Positions 33,523 through 42,349 of a stretch of DNA of 53,059 bases are shown in pieces. Location: the NCBI GenBank assembly GCA_030523765.1, contig JAUNHX010000012.1:1-53059 (forward strand), written 5' to 3'. Each line of letters opens with the position of its first letter. Within the stretch, counting starts at the first letter, position 1. The DNA comes from Bacteroidales bacterium (GTDB taxonomy: Bacteria; Bacteroidota; Bacteroidia; Bacteroidales; P3). The notes beneath the pieces were generated by a model that was not told the origin of the DNA, searched no databases, and saw only the letters and a list, made by a program, of their open reading frames with translations. Position numbers and translations under genes: made by a program.

Positions 33523-35016
33523 TTAGTCGTGTATATGAACCTGTCGTCCTTCTACGTGGATGGCGCTGAAGGGGCGTACAGGACAGAGATTCTCGCAAGC
33601 ACCACAGCCAATACATTTATCGGTGTTGACTGTAGGACGTTTCAGTGTCATAGGCAGGTCGGGATCATCACCAGCATGGATAGGTACCATGAGGATGGCT
33701 CCAGTGGGACAGTGCGTTGCACAGTTTCCACATTTCACCCCTTCGGCAACGGGGAGACAGTTTTTCGTCACCACTACAGCCAATCCGAAATGGATGGCAC
33801 TCTTCTCTGCCACATCGATTGGTTTGATGGCACCCGTAGGACAAACCTCAGAGCATCGCACACATTCAGGACGACAGTAGCCCCGTTCGAAACTCATCTC
33901 GGGCTGCATCAGTGTAGTCAGGTCTTTAGAAGGACGAAGCACACCGTTGGGACATTCCGAAACACAGAGCTGGCAAGCAGTACAGTGGTTAGTGAAATGT
34001 TTGAGACTGATGGAACCTGCAGGTTTGAGGGGGGTAGTGCGGACAGGAATCTGTTTGTCTTGAATCACAGCCAGACCTCCATCCACTTTGGCCTCCTGGG
34101 CCTGAATGGCAGTAGCCGTACCGATAGCGGCAGTGGTTACCAAGAATTTACGGCGATCTTCATCGACTGGCTTTCCAGTAGAAGGAGTCTCTTTCTTAGT
34201 ACGCATTTGATAGGAGATAGCCCCCTTCTTACAATTATCAATGCAATCGAAACAAGCCACACAGCGGGTCATATCGATCGAATGACCTCCTGTAATATCG
34301 ATGCATTGCGATTTGCATTTATGTTCGCATTTCTTGCATTCCACACATTTGGTAGTATCGATAACGGGACGGAAGAGGGAGAATTTGCTAAGGAAACCCA
34401 ACACCGTTCCTACAGGACAGATATTGTTGCACCAAGTACGTCCGCTGAAGAAAGCTAGCAGACCTACCACCACTAAGGTAACAACAGCAACTAGCAGCGT
34501 AATGCCACTCTTCATCCATGTATCGGCAGTATAGAAACTATAACTTCCTGCATGTTCTGCCCATGAAGCCAACAGATTGTTGATCCAAAGATAGATAGGC
34601 TGAAGTAACGAAGAGGCGATACGACCATAAGCACTATAGGGAGCAATCAAGATTGCAATCGCATTCAATCCTAGTACCATCAGAGCGATGAAGAGAACCA
34701 ACACAACAATGCGAAGCCACTGGTGAGGACGACGATAGTGGAAACGTTTTTTCATAAAACGACCTCCCAACCAAGAGAAGCCATCTTGCATCACACCCAG
34801 CGGACAGATGATACTACAGTAGGTGCGACCAAATAACAGCGTTACAAGGAGGAGGAACACCACAACTATCACATTGCCAGCCAAAATAGCAGGCAGCAGT
34901 TGCATCTTGGCCATCCATCCTAAATATATATGTACTACCCCCGTAAAGTCGAGGAATAGCAACGTGATGCCTATAAAGAAGATCAAGGCGAGGGCAATAC
35001 GTATTTTTCTAAGCAT
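33523..35016 (-). CDS. NapH/NosR-like polyferredoxin membrane protein with internal twin-arginine motif
   Basis: A 497-residue protein. The N-terminal half (1-215) is a membrane electron-transfer module with four or more helices and two CxxxCP motifs (CSIICPLG, CNNICPVG), typical of NapH/NosR/CcoG. Then come ferredoxin clusters (CVECKKCEHKCK, CVACFDCIDNCK). At R288-R289 there is a classic Tat signal inside the chain: DRRKFLVTTAAIGTATAIQA. It is followed by a NapG-like ferredoxin half with CTACQLCVSECP, CVRCSEVCP, CGNCATHCP and CIGCGACENLCP. It looks like a NapH-NapG fusion in which the last membrane helix is a Tat signal. Part of the tat cluster. It should carry electrons across the membrane; partners unknown. 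Confidence 0.85.
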   Translation of the reverse strand: MLRKIRIALALIFFIGITLLFLDFTGVVHIYLGWMAKMQLLPAILAGNVIVVVFLLLVTLLFGRTYCSIICPLGVMQDGFSWLGGRFMKKRFHYRRPHQWLRIVVLVLFIALMVLGLNAIAILIAPYSAYGRIASSLLQPIYLWINNLLASWAEHAGSYSFYTADTWMKSGITLLVAVVTLVVVGLLAFFSGRTWCNNICPVGTVLGFLSKFSLFRPVIDTTKCVECKKCEHKCKSQCIDITGGHSIDMTRCVACFDCIDNCKKGAISYQMRTKKETPSTGKPVDEDRRKFLVTTAAIGTATAIQAQEAKVDGGLAVIQDKQIPVRTTPLKPAGSISLKHFTNHCTACQLCVSECPNGVLRPSKDLTTLMQPEMSFERGYCRPECVRCSEVCPTGAIKPIDVAEKSAIHFGLAVVVTKNCLPVAEGVKCGNCATHCPTGAILMVPIHAGDDPDLPMTLKRPTVNTDKCIGCGACENLCPVRPFSAIHVEGRQVHIHD

Positions 35017-35046
35017 AAAGTGTTGTTTAATTGGTACGATAAATAA

Positions 35047-35907
35047 TTATTTGATACCTCGGGCTTTTTTGATCACCTCGTAGGCTTCGTTGATTTCACG
35101 GAATTGGGCTTCAGCCTGTTTCTTCATGCTTTCGCCCATACTCTCCATCTTGTCGGGATGATATTTCATTGCCAATCGTCGATAAGCTTTCTTCACCTCA
35201 TCATCAGTAGCGCTACTGTCGATACCCAGCACCTTGTAAGGATCTTTGGTATAGGTGCTTTGACTACTACTTCTGTTGTAGCTGCCACCCTGACTGTTGC
35301 CATAGCCACCAAAACCACCACCGAAACCTCCGTTGTAGGAGCTGTAGCCACGATGACGTTCACGAATGGAAAGGAAGTCGCTGATATTGATACCCAATCC
35401 GCGACGAATAGTGTTGAGCACCGCCTCTTCGCTAGCATTGAAGTCATTGTCAGCACCAGCCAATCCATAAAGGAAATCGAACATATGGTAGCGAGTGGTG
35501 TAGTTGGTATTCTGTTTAATCTGATAGCAAACAGAGGTAACATCGATATCCTGTTTCACAATATCGCGCAGCGTAGCCAACAGTTGTTTGGCCTCCTCCT
35601 CGGTATAGTTCTTGTTAAGGAAAGCCTTCACATGATTCAGTTCGCTCTGCTTCACATCGCCATCGGCCTTCATCACAGCAGCAATAAGCACCAATAGCGA
35701 GATATACACATCGTTTTGATTACCCGTATTCTGATAGGGACCACGATGGTTGCTCGACGAATTGGTTTGTTGCCCCCATTCGTTGCCCGATTCAATCCGA
35801 GGACCGTTATTGCCTAATGATTTTCCGATAAAATATCCAATAATAGCACCAATAGGGCCGCCTGCAGCCCAACCGATGCCACCTAATATCCATTTTGCCC
35901 AGTTCAT
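35047..35907 (-). CDS. TerB/DnaJ-domain protein (DjlA-like)
   Basis: A 286-residue protein. The N-terminus is a Gly-rich hydrophobic segment ([20 protein letters not shown]), probably membrane-associated. Residues about 60-170 form a TerB-like helical domain ([20 protein letters not shown]). A Gly/Tyr/Ser-rich linker follows (about 180-215), then a C-terminal J domain ([32 protein letters not shown] with the HPD motif). This is the DjlA layout, a co-chaperone that stimulates DnaK at the membrane. Confidence 0.9.
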   Translation of the reverse strand: MNWAKWILGGIGWAAGGPIGAIIGYFIGKSLGNNGPRIESGNEWGQQTNSSSNHRGPYQNTGNQNDVYISLLVLIAAVMKADGDVKQSELNHVKAFLNKNYTEEEAKQLLATLRDIVKQDIDVTSVCYQIKQNTNYTTRYHMFDFLYGLAGADNDFNASEEAVLNTIRRGLGINISDFLSIRERHRGYSSYNGGFGGGFGGYGNSQGGSYNRSSSQSTYTKDPYKVLGIDSSATDDEVKKAYRRLAMKYHPDKMESMGESMKKQAEAQFREINEAYEVIKKARGIK

Positions 35908-36014
35908 GAGTGTTCTATATATTTACTATTTCAGTTAAACAGTATTTAGGTATAAATAACGCAAGTTGTTTGGGATTATTATATATAATAATAGAATTTC
36001 CTTAATAAAAAAGA

Positions 36015-36051
36015 AAAACCACCCCTCAGAGAGTAGGAGAGGGATGGTTTT
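36015..36051 (-). terminator. Terminator of the MscS gene
   Basis: A 13-bp stem with one mismatch (36015-36027 with 36039-36051), followed on the - strand by a T-rich tract. Confidence 0.7.
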
Positions 36052-36079
36052 ATGGAAATAATCTAACTAAGCGTTAGAA

Positions 36080-37048
36080 TCAGTCTTTCGACATATGGAC
36101 AGTCATCTGTGGGAATGGGATATCAACACCATTGTTGCCAAATTCCTTATAAACATTCTCAGTCAGATAACCCATTACGCCCCAATAATCCTCAGTCTTG
36201 CACCAAACACGAAGTTGGAGATCAACCGAACTGTCATTGAGGGTAGTAACCACCACTACAGCAGCAGGATCTTTCAGCACACGAGCATCACCATTAGCAA
36301 GATCGAGCATCACCTTACGCGCTTTGTCAACCGACATGCCATAGGCAATACCACAGTTAACATCAACACGACGAGTAGGCTGCTTCGAGAAATTGATCAG
36401 CGATGAAGTAGCCAGATCGGTATTAGGAACGATGATGGTTTTATTGTCGAGGGTAAGCATAACGGTGTTGAAGATCTTGATTTCTTGAACCGTACCTTCA
36501 TGACCACCACCCGAGATATAGTCGCCCACCTTGAAAGGCTTCATAATGAGGATGATCACACCACCAGCAAAGTTCTGCAACGTTCCCTGCATAGCCATAC
36601 CTACAGCAAGACCAGCAGCACCGATGATAGCGATAAACGAGGTAGCCTTGATGCCGATGATATCCATAGCCATGATGATGATAAGCACCTTGAGGAGCAC
36701 ATCGACAAAGCTGAGGAGGAAGCTGCGAAGCGAAGGCTCCATATTCTGCTTGTCGAACATCTTGTTCATGGTTTTCTTGAGCAGTTTCACTAGCTTGAAG
36801 CCAATCCACAGAACGAGGATACAGCCCAAAAGCTTAGGAAGGAACTGAACGCAGAGATCGAAGAGACCCGTGAATGCATCTTTCACCACCGTATTCTTAC
36901 CTGTAACCACGTCGGCCAGATCGGTAATTTGCAGATTCTTCAGCGAATCGGCCACCGTGCTATGGATGCTGTCTACCTTCTTCAGTTCTTCAGGAACAAT
37001 GGTATCAGCCCCAGCAGTAGATACATCTTGTAAAAACAATAACTTCAT
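36080..37048 (-). CDS. MscS-type mechanosensitive channel
   Basis: A 322-residue inner-membrane channel that releases solutes on osmotic downshock. Residues 1-70 are an N-terminal region with predicted helices. The pore helix and beta domain of MscS are clear: IGAAGLAVGMAMQGTLQNFA (Gly/Ala-rich TM3), VGDYISGGGHEGTVQEI, then KTIIVPNTDLATSSLINFS. Its start MKLLFLQDVSTAG is weakly signal-like. Single gene with a downstream terminator at 36015. Confidence 0.92.
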   Translation of the reverse strand: MKLLFLQDVSTAGADTIVPEELKKVDSIHSTVADSLKNLQITDLADVVTGKNTVVKDAFTGLFDLCVQFLPKLLGCILVLWIGFKLVKLLKKTMNKMFDKQNMEPSLRSFLLSFVDVLLKVLIIIMAMDIIGIKATSFIAIIGAAGLAVGMAMQGTLQNFAGGVIILIMKPFKVGDYISGGGHEGTVQEIKIFNTVMLTLDNKTIIVPNTDLATSSLINFSKQPTRRVDVNCGIAYGMSVDKARKVMLDLANGDARVLKDPAAVVVVTTLNDSSVDLQLRVWCKTEDYWGVMGYLTENVYKEFGNNGVDIPFPQMTVHMSKD

Positions 37049-37088
37049 AAGGATAAAGGATTTAATAATTTGTGAATGATTTCAAAGA

Positions 37089-37117
37089 AAGCCGATGCTA
37101 AGGGGTAGCATCGGCTT
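37089..37117 (-). terminator. Terminator of the DUF1015 gene
   Basis: A perfect 12-bp stem (37089-37100 with 37106-37117) around five bases, followed on the - strand by TTTCTTTG. Confidence 0.75.
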
Positions 37118-37141
37118 AAAATATTGTCTAATAACGGAGTA

Positions 37142-38401
37142 TTAGTTGTGAAGTTCGTGGATTACGAGACCCGAGCGGAGCTTAGGTTCAAACCAAGTGG
37201 TCTTAGGAGGCATGATGTTGCCAGTATCGGCGATGTCGATGATCTGTTTCATCGAAACGGGATAGAGAGCGAAAGCCACCTTCATCTCACCGTTGTCAAC
37301 GCGACGTTTCAGTTCGCCGAGACCACGGATACCACCCACGAAGTCGATACGCTTGTCGGTACGAAGATCCTTGATGCCGAGAACCTTGTCGAGAACGAGG
37401 TTGCTGAGGATGGTAACATCGAGAACACCGATAGGATCGCTATCGTTGTAGGTGCCAGGCTTAGCAGTCATCTTGTACCAGTGACCATCGAGATACATGC
37501 TGTGCTCGTGCAGTTTAGCAGGTTTGTAGATCTCGGTGCCCATATCCTGCAGCTCGTAAGCCTCGCCAACAGCAGCGATGAACTGCTCTTTGGTCAGACC
37601 ATTGAGATCTTTTACAACGCGGTTGTAATCGATCACATTCAGTTGATTGTCGGGGAAGATAACCGTCATGAAGAAGTTGTATTCCTCTTTGCCAGTATGG
37701 CTGGGGTTGTGTTCCTTCTTCTCCTGTCCTACGAGGGCAGCAGCAGCGCTACGGTGGTGACCGTCAGCGATATACATAGCGGGAACCTTCTTGTCGAAGA
37801 GCTCAACGAGTTCAGCGATGGTAGCCTTATCGTCGATTACCCAGAAGCGGTGACCGAAGTTATCCTCTTTAGCTACGAAATCATAGATAGGTTTCTGATT
37901 GTTAACGATGTTGGCAACGATCTCATCGATACGAGCCACAGCGGGATAAGCGAAGAATACAGGCTCCACGTTGGCGTTGGTCCAACGAACGTGTTTCATG
38001 CGGTCTTCCTCTTTATCTTTACGGGTAAGCTCATGTTTCTTGATGATCTTGTTAACATAATCCTCGCTAGCAGCGCAGGCTACAATACCATACTGCCATT
38101 TCTTCTGATCCATGCTCTGAGCATAGATATAGAGTTTTTCTTCCTGATCCTGAACAAGCCAACCGTAATCTTTGAAGTTGTTGTAGTTTTCAACCACTTT
38201 CAGATAAACCTGAGGATCGTGCTCATCGGTACCTTTAGGAAGGTCGATCTCAGCTTTGGTAACGTGCAACAGACTGTAAGGATTGCCTTCGCATTCTTTG
38301 CGAGCTTCTTCGGAATTGAGAACGTCGTAGGGGCGAGAAGCCAGTTTCTCAACAATGTTTTGGGGAGGGCGGAAGCCTTTAAAAGGTTTGATTATCGACA
38401 T
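37142..38401 (-). CDS. DUF1015-family protein
   Basis: A 419-residue soluble protein of the DUF1015 family. It has the N-terminal IKPFKGFRPP and ASRPYDVLNSEEA signature and the conserved IADGHHRSAAA motif near residue 220. The family often lies beside serine-biosynthesis genes and its exact reaction is not settled; no such neighbour is seen here. Codon use and length are normal. Single-gene unit with a terminator at 37089. Confidence 0.88.
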   Translation of the reverse strand: MSIIKPFKGFRPPQNIVEKLASRPYDVLNSEEARKECEGNPYSLLHVTKAEIDLPKGTDEHDPQVYLKVVENYNNFKDYGWLVQDQEEKLYIYAQSMDQKKWQYGIVACAASEDYVNKIIKKHELTRKDKEEDRMKHVRWTNANVEPVFFAYPAVARIDEIVANIVNNQKPIYDFVAKEDNFGHRFWVIDDKATIAELVELFDKKVPAMYIADGHHRSAAAALVGQEKKEHNPSHTGKEEYNFFMTVIFPDNQLNVIDYNRVVKDLNGLTKEQFIAAVGEAYELQDMGTEIYKPAKLHEHSMYLDGHWYKMTAKPGTYNDSDPIGVLDVTILSNLVLDKVLGIKDLRTDKRIDFVGGIRGLGELKRRVDNGEMKVAFALYPVSMKQIIDIADTGNIMPPKTTWFEPKLRSGLVIHELHN

Positions 38402-38521
38402 ATCTTGATAATTATATTGATTTTTATTATAAATTAAGTTTTTTCTTAACGTAGAATGCTACAAAATATTGTGCATTGAAGATAAAATAATTACGCTCGT
38501 CTGAACCTACTAGATTCCCTC

Positions 38522-39052
38522 TTAACGGGCAGCCACCAATAAAGCCTTATTGATGTGTTTTACAACCGATTGTATCCCAGGACCCACATCGTTGGTATTG
38601 ATCATCAAGATAGATTGCTGCAACTCGTGACGGAGTTCCTCGTAGTGCCGACACTGAAGCCAAGCCAGTTTGATGCATAGCGCCCTAACACCGTAAGGTT
38701 GATGGGGATTGTTGATATGAGAGAAACAGAAATCGAGCAGATGGGTTTCTATATCATCGATACCCCAAGGCAGACGTATCAAGAGGGTCAGCATCAGTCG
38801 TCGCAGGGTAGAGCTATCGGTGTTCAAAGCCGAAGTCGACAGCCTGTTTCGGTAGGGTTCAAGCAAGACTGTGCTCTCTTTGGGCAGATGGGTCAGTGCC
38901 CATGCAGCACGTTGCGCCTCCTTCGAGGAATCCTCTGTGGCGATACACAAAAGATGGTCGAGCATTTCAGCATTGCACGATGCCGCAGAGGCCAAGCTTT
39001 GAGCATCATAGACAGAGAACGACTCGTTTTGAAGCAGCGACAGTTTATCCAC
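38522..39052 (-). CDS. Helical repeat protein of unknown function
   Basis: A 176-residue, mostly helical protein. Stretches such as EDSSKEAQRAAWALTHLP and the later PYGVRALCIKLAWLQC have the spacing of HEAT-type repeats. No catalytic motif. The start is GTG at 39052. In-frame codons upstream (reading NEPKYLNLKQKT) are open but hold no ATG, GTG or TTG, so the true N-terminus may lie upstream under a rare start or behind a frame break. It lies alone between DUF1015 and gcvT. Confidence 0.55.
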   Translation of the reverse strand: MDKLSLLQNESFSVYDAQSLASAASCNAEMLDHLLCIATEDSSKEAQRAAWALTHLPKESTVLLEPYRNRLSTSALNTDSSTLRRLMLTLLIRLPWGIDDIETHLLDFCFSHINNPHQPYGVRALCIKLAWLQCRHYEELRHELQQSILMINTNDVGPGIQSVVKHINKALLVAAR

Positions 39053-39194
39053 AGTCTTTTGTTTCAGGTTCAGATACTTTGGTTCGTTGGATAGGAGCTA
39101 AAGGGTACCCACCCTTGAGCGCTTTCTTGGTATGTTCTACAAATTCCTTACTTTTATTTGTTTAGTAGGTGAATATATAGAACACACTTATTGT

Positions 39195-39230
39195 AAATGG
39201 AACTTGTGCGGAGAGGCACAAGTTCCATTT
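39195..39230. terminator. Terminator downstream of gcvT
   Basis: A perfect 15-bp stem (39195-39209 with 39216-39230) around GGAGAG. It is near-symmetrical with A and T on both sides, so it could act in both directions; only gcvT ends here. Confidence 0.75.
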
Positions 39231-39250
39231 TACGGAATCAAAGTCGTTGA

Positions 39251-40357
39251 TTAACCTTCGTAGAAGGGCATCTTAACGGTAACAGCCTTGAGCAGCTTGT
39301 TGTGATTCTTCACATAGATTTCAGTGCCTACCTTAGCATAGTCGGCGCAAACCAGAGCGGTACCGATATTCTTGCCAGTGCTGGGACTAGGAGCACCACT
39401 GCGAACTTCACCAATCTTGTTGCCTTCAGCATCGCAAACCTCGTAACCGTTGCGAGGAATACCGCGGTCAACCATTTCGAAGCCAGTGATTTTACGTTTC
39501 ACGCCAGCAGCTTTCTGAGCGATGAAGAGGTCTTTGTTGATGAACTTGTTGTTCTCAGCTTTCAGTTTGGTAATCCAAGCCAAAGGAGCTTCGATGGGGC
39601 TGATAGTGTCGTCCATTTCGTGACCATAGAGACAGAAACCTTTCTCCAGACGGAGGGTATCGCGGCAGCCAAGACCAGCAGGCATGATGCCAAACTCTTT
39701 ACCAGCCTCGAACACAGCGTCCCAAACCTTCTTAGCCTGAGCAGCAGGGATATAGATTTCGCATCCACCAGCACCAGTATAGCCAGTAGTGGAGAAGATG
39801 ATGTTCTCAACACCAGCAAAGGTGAGGATCTGGAAGGTATAGTATTCCATATCAACCACATTCTTGTCGGTCAGTTTCTGCATAGCCTTCAGTGCGTTGG
39901 GGCCCTGAACAGCCAGCTGAGCCCACTGTTCGCTCTCGTTCACAAAGTCTTTACCCAGTTCCATACCCATCTTGTCGGCAATCTGGCTCATCCAAGCCCA
40001 GTCCTTATCGATATTAGCAGCATTGGGGACCATGAAATACTCATCGTCTTTAACACGATACACCAGCATATCGTCTACGATACCACCCTGACCATTGGGC
40101 AGACAGGTATACTGCACTTTGCCATCGGTGAGGACTTCCACGTCGTTGACGGTAACATACTGCATGAACTGTTTGGCGAGAGGACCTTTGGCACGGAATT
40201 CGCCCATGTGGCTAACGTCGAATACGCCCACGTTGTTGCGAACATTGTTGTGTTCTTCGATAATCGAGGTGTACTGGATAGGCATGTTATAGCCTGCAAA
40301 TTCAGCCATTTTTGCACCCATAGCAATGTGCAAATCGGTAAACGGAGTAGTTTTCAT
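39251..40357 (-). CDS. gcvT: Glycine cleavage T protein (aminomethyltransferase)
   Basis: A 368-residue enzyme that moves the methylene group from the aminomethyl-lipoyl H protein to tetrahydrofolate. It has FTDLHIAMGAKMAEFAGYNM at the N-terminus, GVFDVSHMGEF, and the folate-binding GYTGAGGCEIYIP; the C-terminal beta barrel has GIPRNGYEVCDAEGNKIGEV and SPSTGKNIG. Normal length. Its partner gcvH is about 2 kb away in another transcription unit; gcvP is not in the window. Confidence 0.97.
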   Translation of the reverse strand: MKTTPFTDLHIAMGAKMAEFAGYNMPIQYTSIIEEHNNVRNNVGVFDVSHMGEFRAKGPLAKQFMQYVTVNDVEVLTDGKVQYTCLPNGQGGIVDDMLVYRVKDDEYFMVPNAANIDKDWAWMSQIADKMGMELGKDFVNESEQWAQLAVQGPNALKAMQKLTDKNVVDMEYYTFQILTFAGVENIIFSTTGYTGAGGCEIYIPAAQAKKVWDAVFEAGKEFGIMPAGLGCRDTLRLEKGFCLYGHEMDDTISPIEAPLAWITKLKAENNKFINKDLFIAQKAAGVKRKITGFEMVDRGIPRNGYEVCDAEGNKIGEVRSGAPSPSTGKNIGTALVCADYAKVGTEIYVKNHNKLLKAVTVKMPFYEG

Positions 40358-40439
40358 TCTTGAAATATTTATTTAATAATTAATTATTTTATTGTTTCAT
40401 AAACGAATACACTCAACAAGAGTAGTGCATAATTTTTGG

Positions 40440-40447
40440 CAAATATA
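40440..40447 (-). promoter_or_regulatory. -7 promoter element of gcvT
   Basis: On the - strand TATATTTG (complement of CAAATATA). No clear -33 TTG at the right distance. It implies a leader of about 75 bases; I see no glycine-riboswitch-like paired structure in it. Confidence 0.4.
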
Positions 40448-40553
40448 TGAAAATAATTCGGCTTCGCGACTATTTGGTCGAAAAACTTTTCAACAGATTT
40501 TTAGAAATGTTCATATTATATTGATGATGAAGAGGGTAGGGTAGAATAGAGAA

Positions 40554-40590
40554 AACAAAAAGGCTATCGCCTCAAAGGAAGCGATAGCCT
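40554..40590 (-). terminator. Terminator of the small lipoprotein gene
   Basis: A perfect 10-bp stem AGGCTATCGC/GCGATAGCCT (40561-40570, 40581-40590) followed on the - strand by TTTTTTGTTTTC. Confidence 0.85.
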
Positions 40591-40623
40591 ATTTTGTTTA
40601 GCTAAGAAATAGGAACTACTACA

Positions 40624-41067
40624 TTATTTCTTCAATTGTTTCGAGATAGCCTCAGCACCAGCCTTGATAGCTTTGTCGCCAGTCTCTTTGGCAGCTTCGG
40701 TTACTTTAGCTTTCACGCAGCGGTTGAACTCTTCGTCCATAGCAGCCTTGAAAGCAGCATCATCTTTGTACTGAGCGAAACGTTCGCTAAGGATAGCGCG
40801 GATGCAAGCCTCTACCGAAGCAGCATCTTTCTTGTAGCAGTTGCATTTAGCTTGGCCAGCCTCTTTGGCAGCAGCCAGCATAGCAGCGTCAGCCTCGTTG
40901 TTGGTGGCTTCAGCTTCGCAGCTCTGGGTTTCTTCGTTGGTGCAGTTTTCGTCAACGATGGTGGTGTCAATGGTGTCAGCCACTTCTTCGTTGCCATTAT
41001 TGTTGCACGATACAGTCATTCCGGCCATAAAGAGGGCACAGGAAACAATTAATAAAGCTTTTTTCAT
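40624..41067 (-). CDS. Small lipoprotein with a Cys-containing helical domain
   Basis: A 147-residue lipoprotein: signal MKKALLIVSCALFMAGMTVSC (Cys21), an acidic Asp/Glu/Asn-rich tether with two Cys (VDENCTNEETQSCEAEA), then a helical domain with CNCYKKDAAS, EACIRAIL and FNRCVKAKV that could be disulfide-linked. The C-terminus is Ala/Lys-rich. Frequent small-lipoprotein type in Bacteroidota; function unknown. Divergent from the EFR1 gene. Confidence 0.75.
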   Translation of the reverse strand: MKKALLIVSCALFMAGMTVSCNNNGNEEVADTIDTTIVDENCTNEETQSCEAEATNNEADAAMLAAAKEAGQAKCNCYKKDAASVEACIRAILSERFAQYKDDAAFKAAMDEEFNRCVKAKVTEAAKETGDKAIKAGAEAISKQLKK

Positions 41068-41113
41068 TGTGAATTAATAATTTAAATGGTGTTATATCTT
41101 TCAATTTCAAATG

Positions 41114-41121
41114 CAAAAATA
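41114..41121 (-). promoter_or_regulatory. -7 promoter element of the small lipoprotein gene
   Basis: TATTTTTG on the - strand (complement of CAAAAATA). The -33 element is unclear. Confidence 0.4.
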
Positions 41122-41186
41122 CAACAATAATTCTGATGGAATAAAAAAACGTACACCTTTTAAGATTGTTTAACGGAAGAAAACTT

Positions 41187-41218
41187 TTTGTACATATTCC
41201 ATTTTTTTCATAATTTTG
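41187..41218 (+). promoter_or_regulatory. Promoter of the EFR1 gene
   Basis: TTTG at 41187-41190 and TAATTTTG at 41211-41218, 20 bp apart. This places the start inside the longest open frame and supports ATG 41269. Confidence 0.65.
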
Positions 41219-41268
41219 CAATTTTATTATCACATAGTGCGATAGTACAACCTATTGAACTTAAAACA

Positions 41269-42033
41269 ATGATATTCTACTATTCTGGTTGCGGCAACAG
41301 CCGTTTTGTAGCCGAAACGATGGCAAAAAAATTGGGCGAAAAACTTATTTTTATCCCTTCCGAACTGAAGGAGGGTAAAGCACTCGACTACTCGTTGTCG
41401 CAAGGTGAGTCGTTAGGCTTCGTTTTCCCCGTATATGCCTGGGCGCCAGCACCTATAGTATTGGATTTCATTGCCAAGATGACTCTTCACTCCACTCCTG
41501 CCTATACCTATATGGTTTGTACAGCAGGTGACGATGTAGGACAGACAGCCGACATTTTTTCGCAAGCTTTGAAAGAGAAAGGAATCGAACTGCAAGGCTG
41601 CTATAGTGTGCTGATGCCCGAAACCTATATCAACCTTCCGGGCTTCAAACTCGATACCCCCGAAGGGGAGCGCAGCAAGATAAATAAAGCCACCGATCGC
41701 ATCCCCCATATTGTTGAATCAATACTTGAAAAGCGATATGCTAAAGACCTCACAATCGGATCAATGCCTTGGTTAAAATCGCATCTTATTAACAAACTTT
41801 TCAAATCGTTTCTTATCAGCGATAAACCGTTTAAAGTACTCGACAGTTGTGTATCGTGCGGACACTGTGAAGAGGTCTGTCCCGTAGGCAATATCCACCT
41901 AGAAGGAGGTCGACCCCAATGGAATCATCAATGTCTTTGCTGTATGGCTTGCTATCATCACTGTCCGCAAAATGCTATTCAGTATGGTAAACAAACCGAA
42001 GGGAAGGGCCAATATTATTTTGGTCATAAATAA
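41269..42033 (+). CDS. EFR1-family flavodoxin-ferredoxin fusion
   Basis: A 254-residue protein starting at ATG 41269 (MIFYYSGCGNSRFVAETMAK); the frame is open from 41188 but the promoter lies there. Residues 1-170 are a flavodoxin-like domain (phosphate loop SGCGNSR, VFPVYAWAPAPIV, CTAGDDVG), and the C-terminus has two [4Fe-4S] motifs, CVSCGHCEEVCP and CLCCMACYHHCP. This combination defines the EFR1 family: cytoplasmic electron-transfer proteins of anaerobes. Partner enzyme unknown. Confidence 0.9.
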   Translation: MIFYYSGCGNSRFVAETMAKKLGEKLIFIPSELKEGKALDYSLSQGESLGFVFPVYAWAPAPIVLDFIAKMTLHSTPAYTYMVCTAGDDVGQTADIFSQALKEKGIELQGCYSVLMPETYINLPGFKLDTPEGERSKINKATDRIPHIVESILEKRYAKDLTIGSMPWLKSHLINKLFKSFLISDKPFKVLDSCVSCGHCEEVCPVGNIHLEGGRPQWNHQCLCCMACYHHCPQNAIQYGKQTEGKGQYYFGHK

Positions 42034-42098
42034 AACCTTTCCGTTGTGGGGAAATAAAAATATTACCCACCCAAAAAACAGCAATCCGAACTCCTTTT
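42034..42098. other. Gap after the EFR1 gene
   Basis: Non-coding; no clear terminator hairpin directly after the stop at 42033. The repeat at 42099-42142 follows. Confidence 0.3.
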
Positions 42099-42142
42099 CA
42101 ACTCTAACCTAACTCTAACCTAAGTCTTACTTAACGCTAACT
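42099..42142 (-). repeat. Four 11-nt phased repeats
   Basis: Read on the - strand: AGTTAGCGTTA, AGTAAGACTTA, GGTTAGAGTTA and GGTTAGAGTTG follow each other without gaps. They match the 11-nt units of the inverted element at 52604-52699 (consensus AGTAAGGGTGA) at about half to two thirds of positions. Non-coding, between the EFR1 gene and gcvH. Confidence 0.65.
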
Positions 42143-42293
42143 CAGAAAAAAGATTTCGAGGCGATTTATTTTCGGGAAAGAAAAGAAAAAAAACTGGAAA
42201 GATATTTTCACAAGAAAAGGGTAGGGTGGATGATTTTTCTCGAAAAGAAGTCTATTGTTGAATAAAACAACAACCCATATAAAATATAAAAGA

Positions 42294-42325
42294 AAAAGCA
42301 TCGCAGCCCTAGCCGCGATGCTTTT
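42294..42325 (-). terminator. Terminator of gcvH
   Basis: A perfect 11-bp stem (42294-42304 with 42315-42325), followed on the - strand by a T-rich run after GCTTTTT. Confidence 0.8.
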
Positions 42326-42349
42326 ATACTTGAATGCTCACTCAATGCC

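Noticed and set aside
37124..38437. 437-residue + strand frame antisense to the DUF1015 gene
   Set aside because: Low-complexity antisense translation; the - strand frame has a real family match and a terminator.
39302..40363. 353-residue + strand frame antisense to gcvT
   Set aside because: Shadow of gcvT, which has all its motifs on the - strand.
40358..40450. Glycine riboswitch before gcvT or gcvH
   Set aside because: The leaders are short, AT-rich and lack the paired, conserved aptamer layout.
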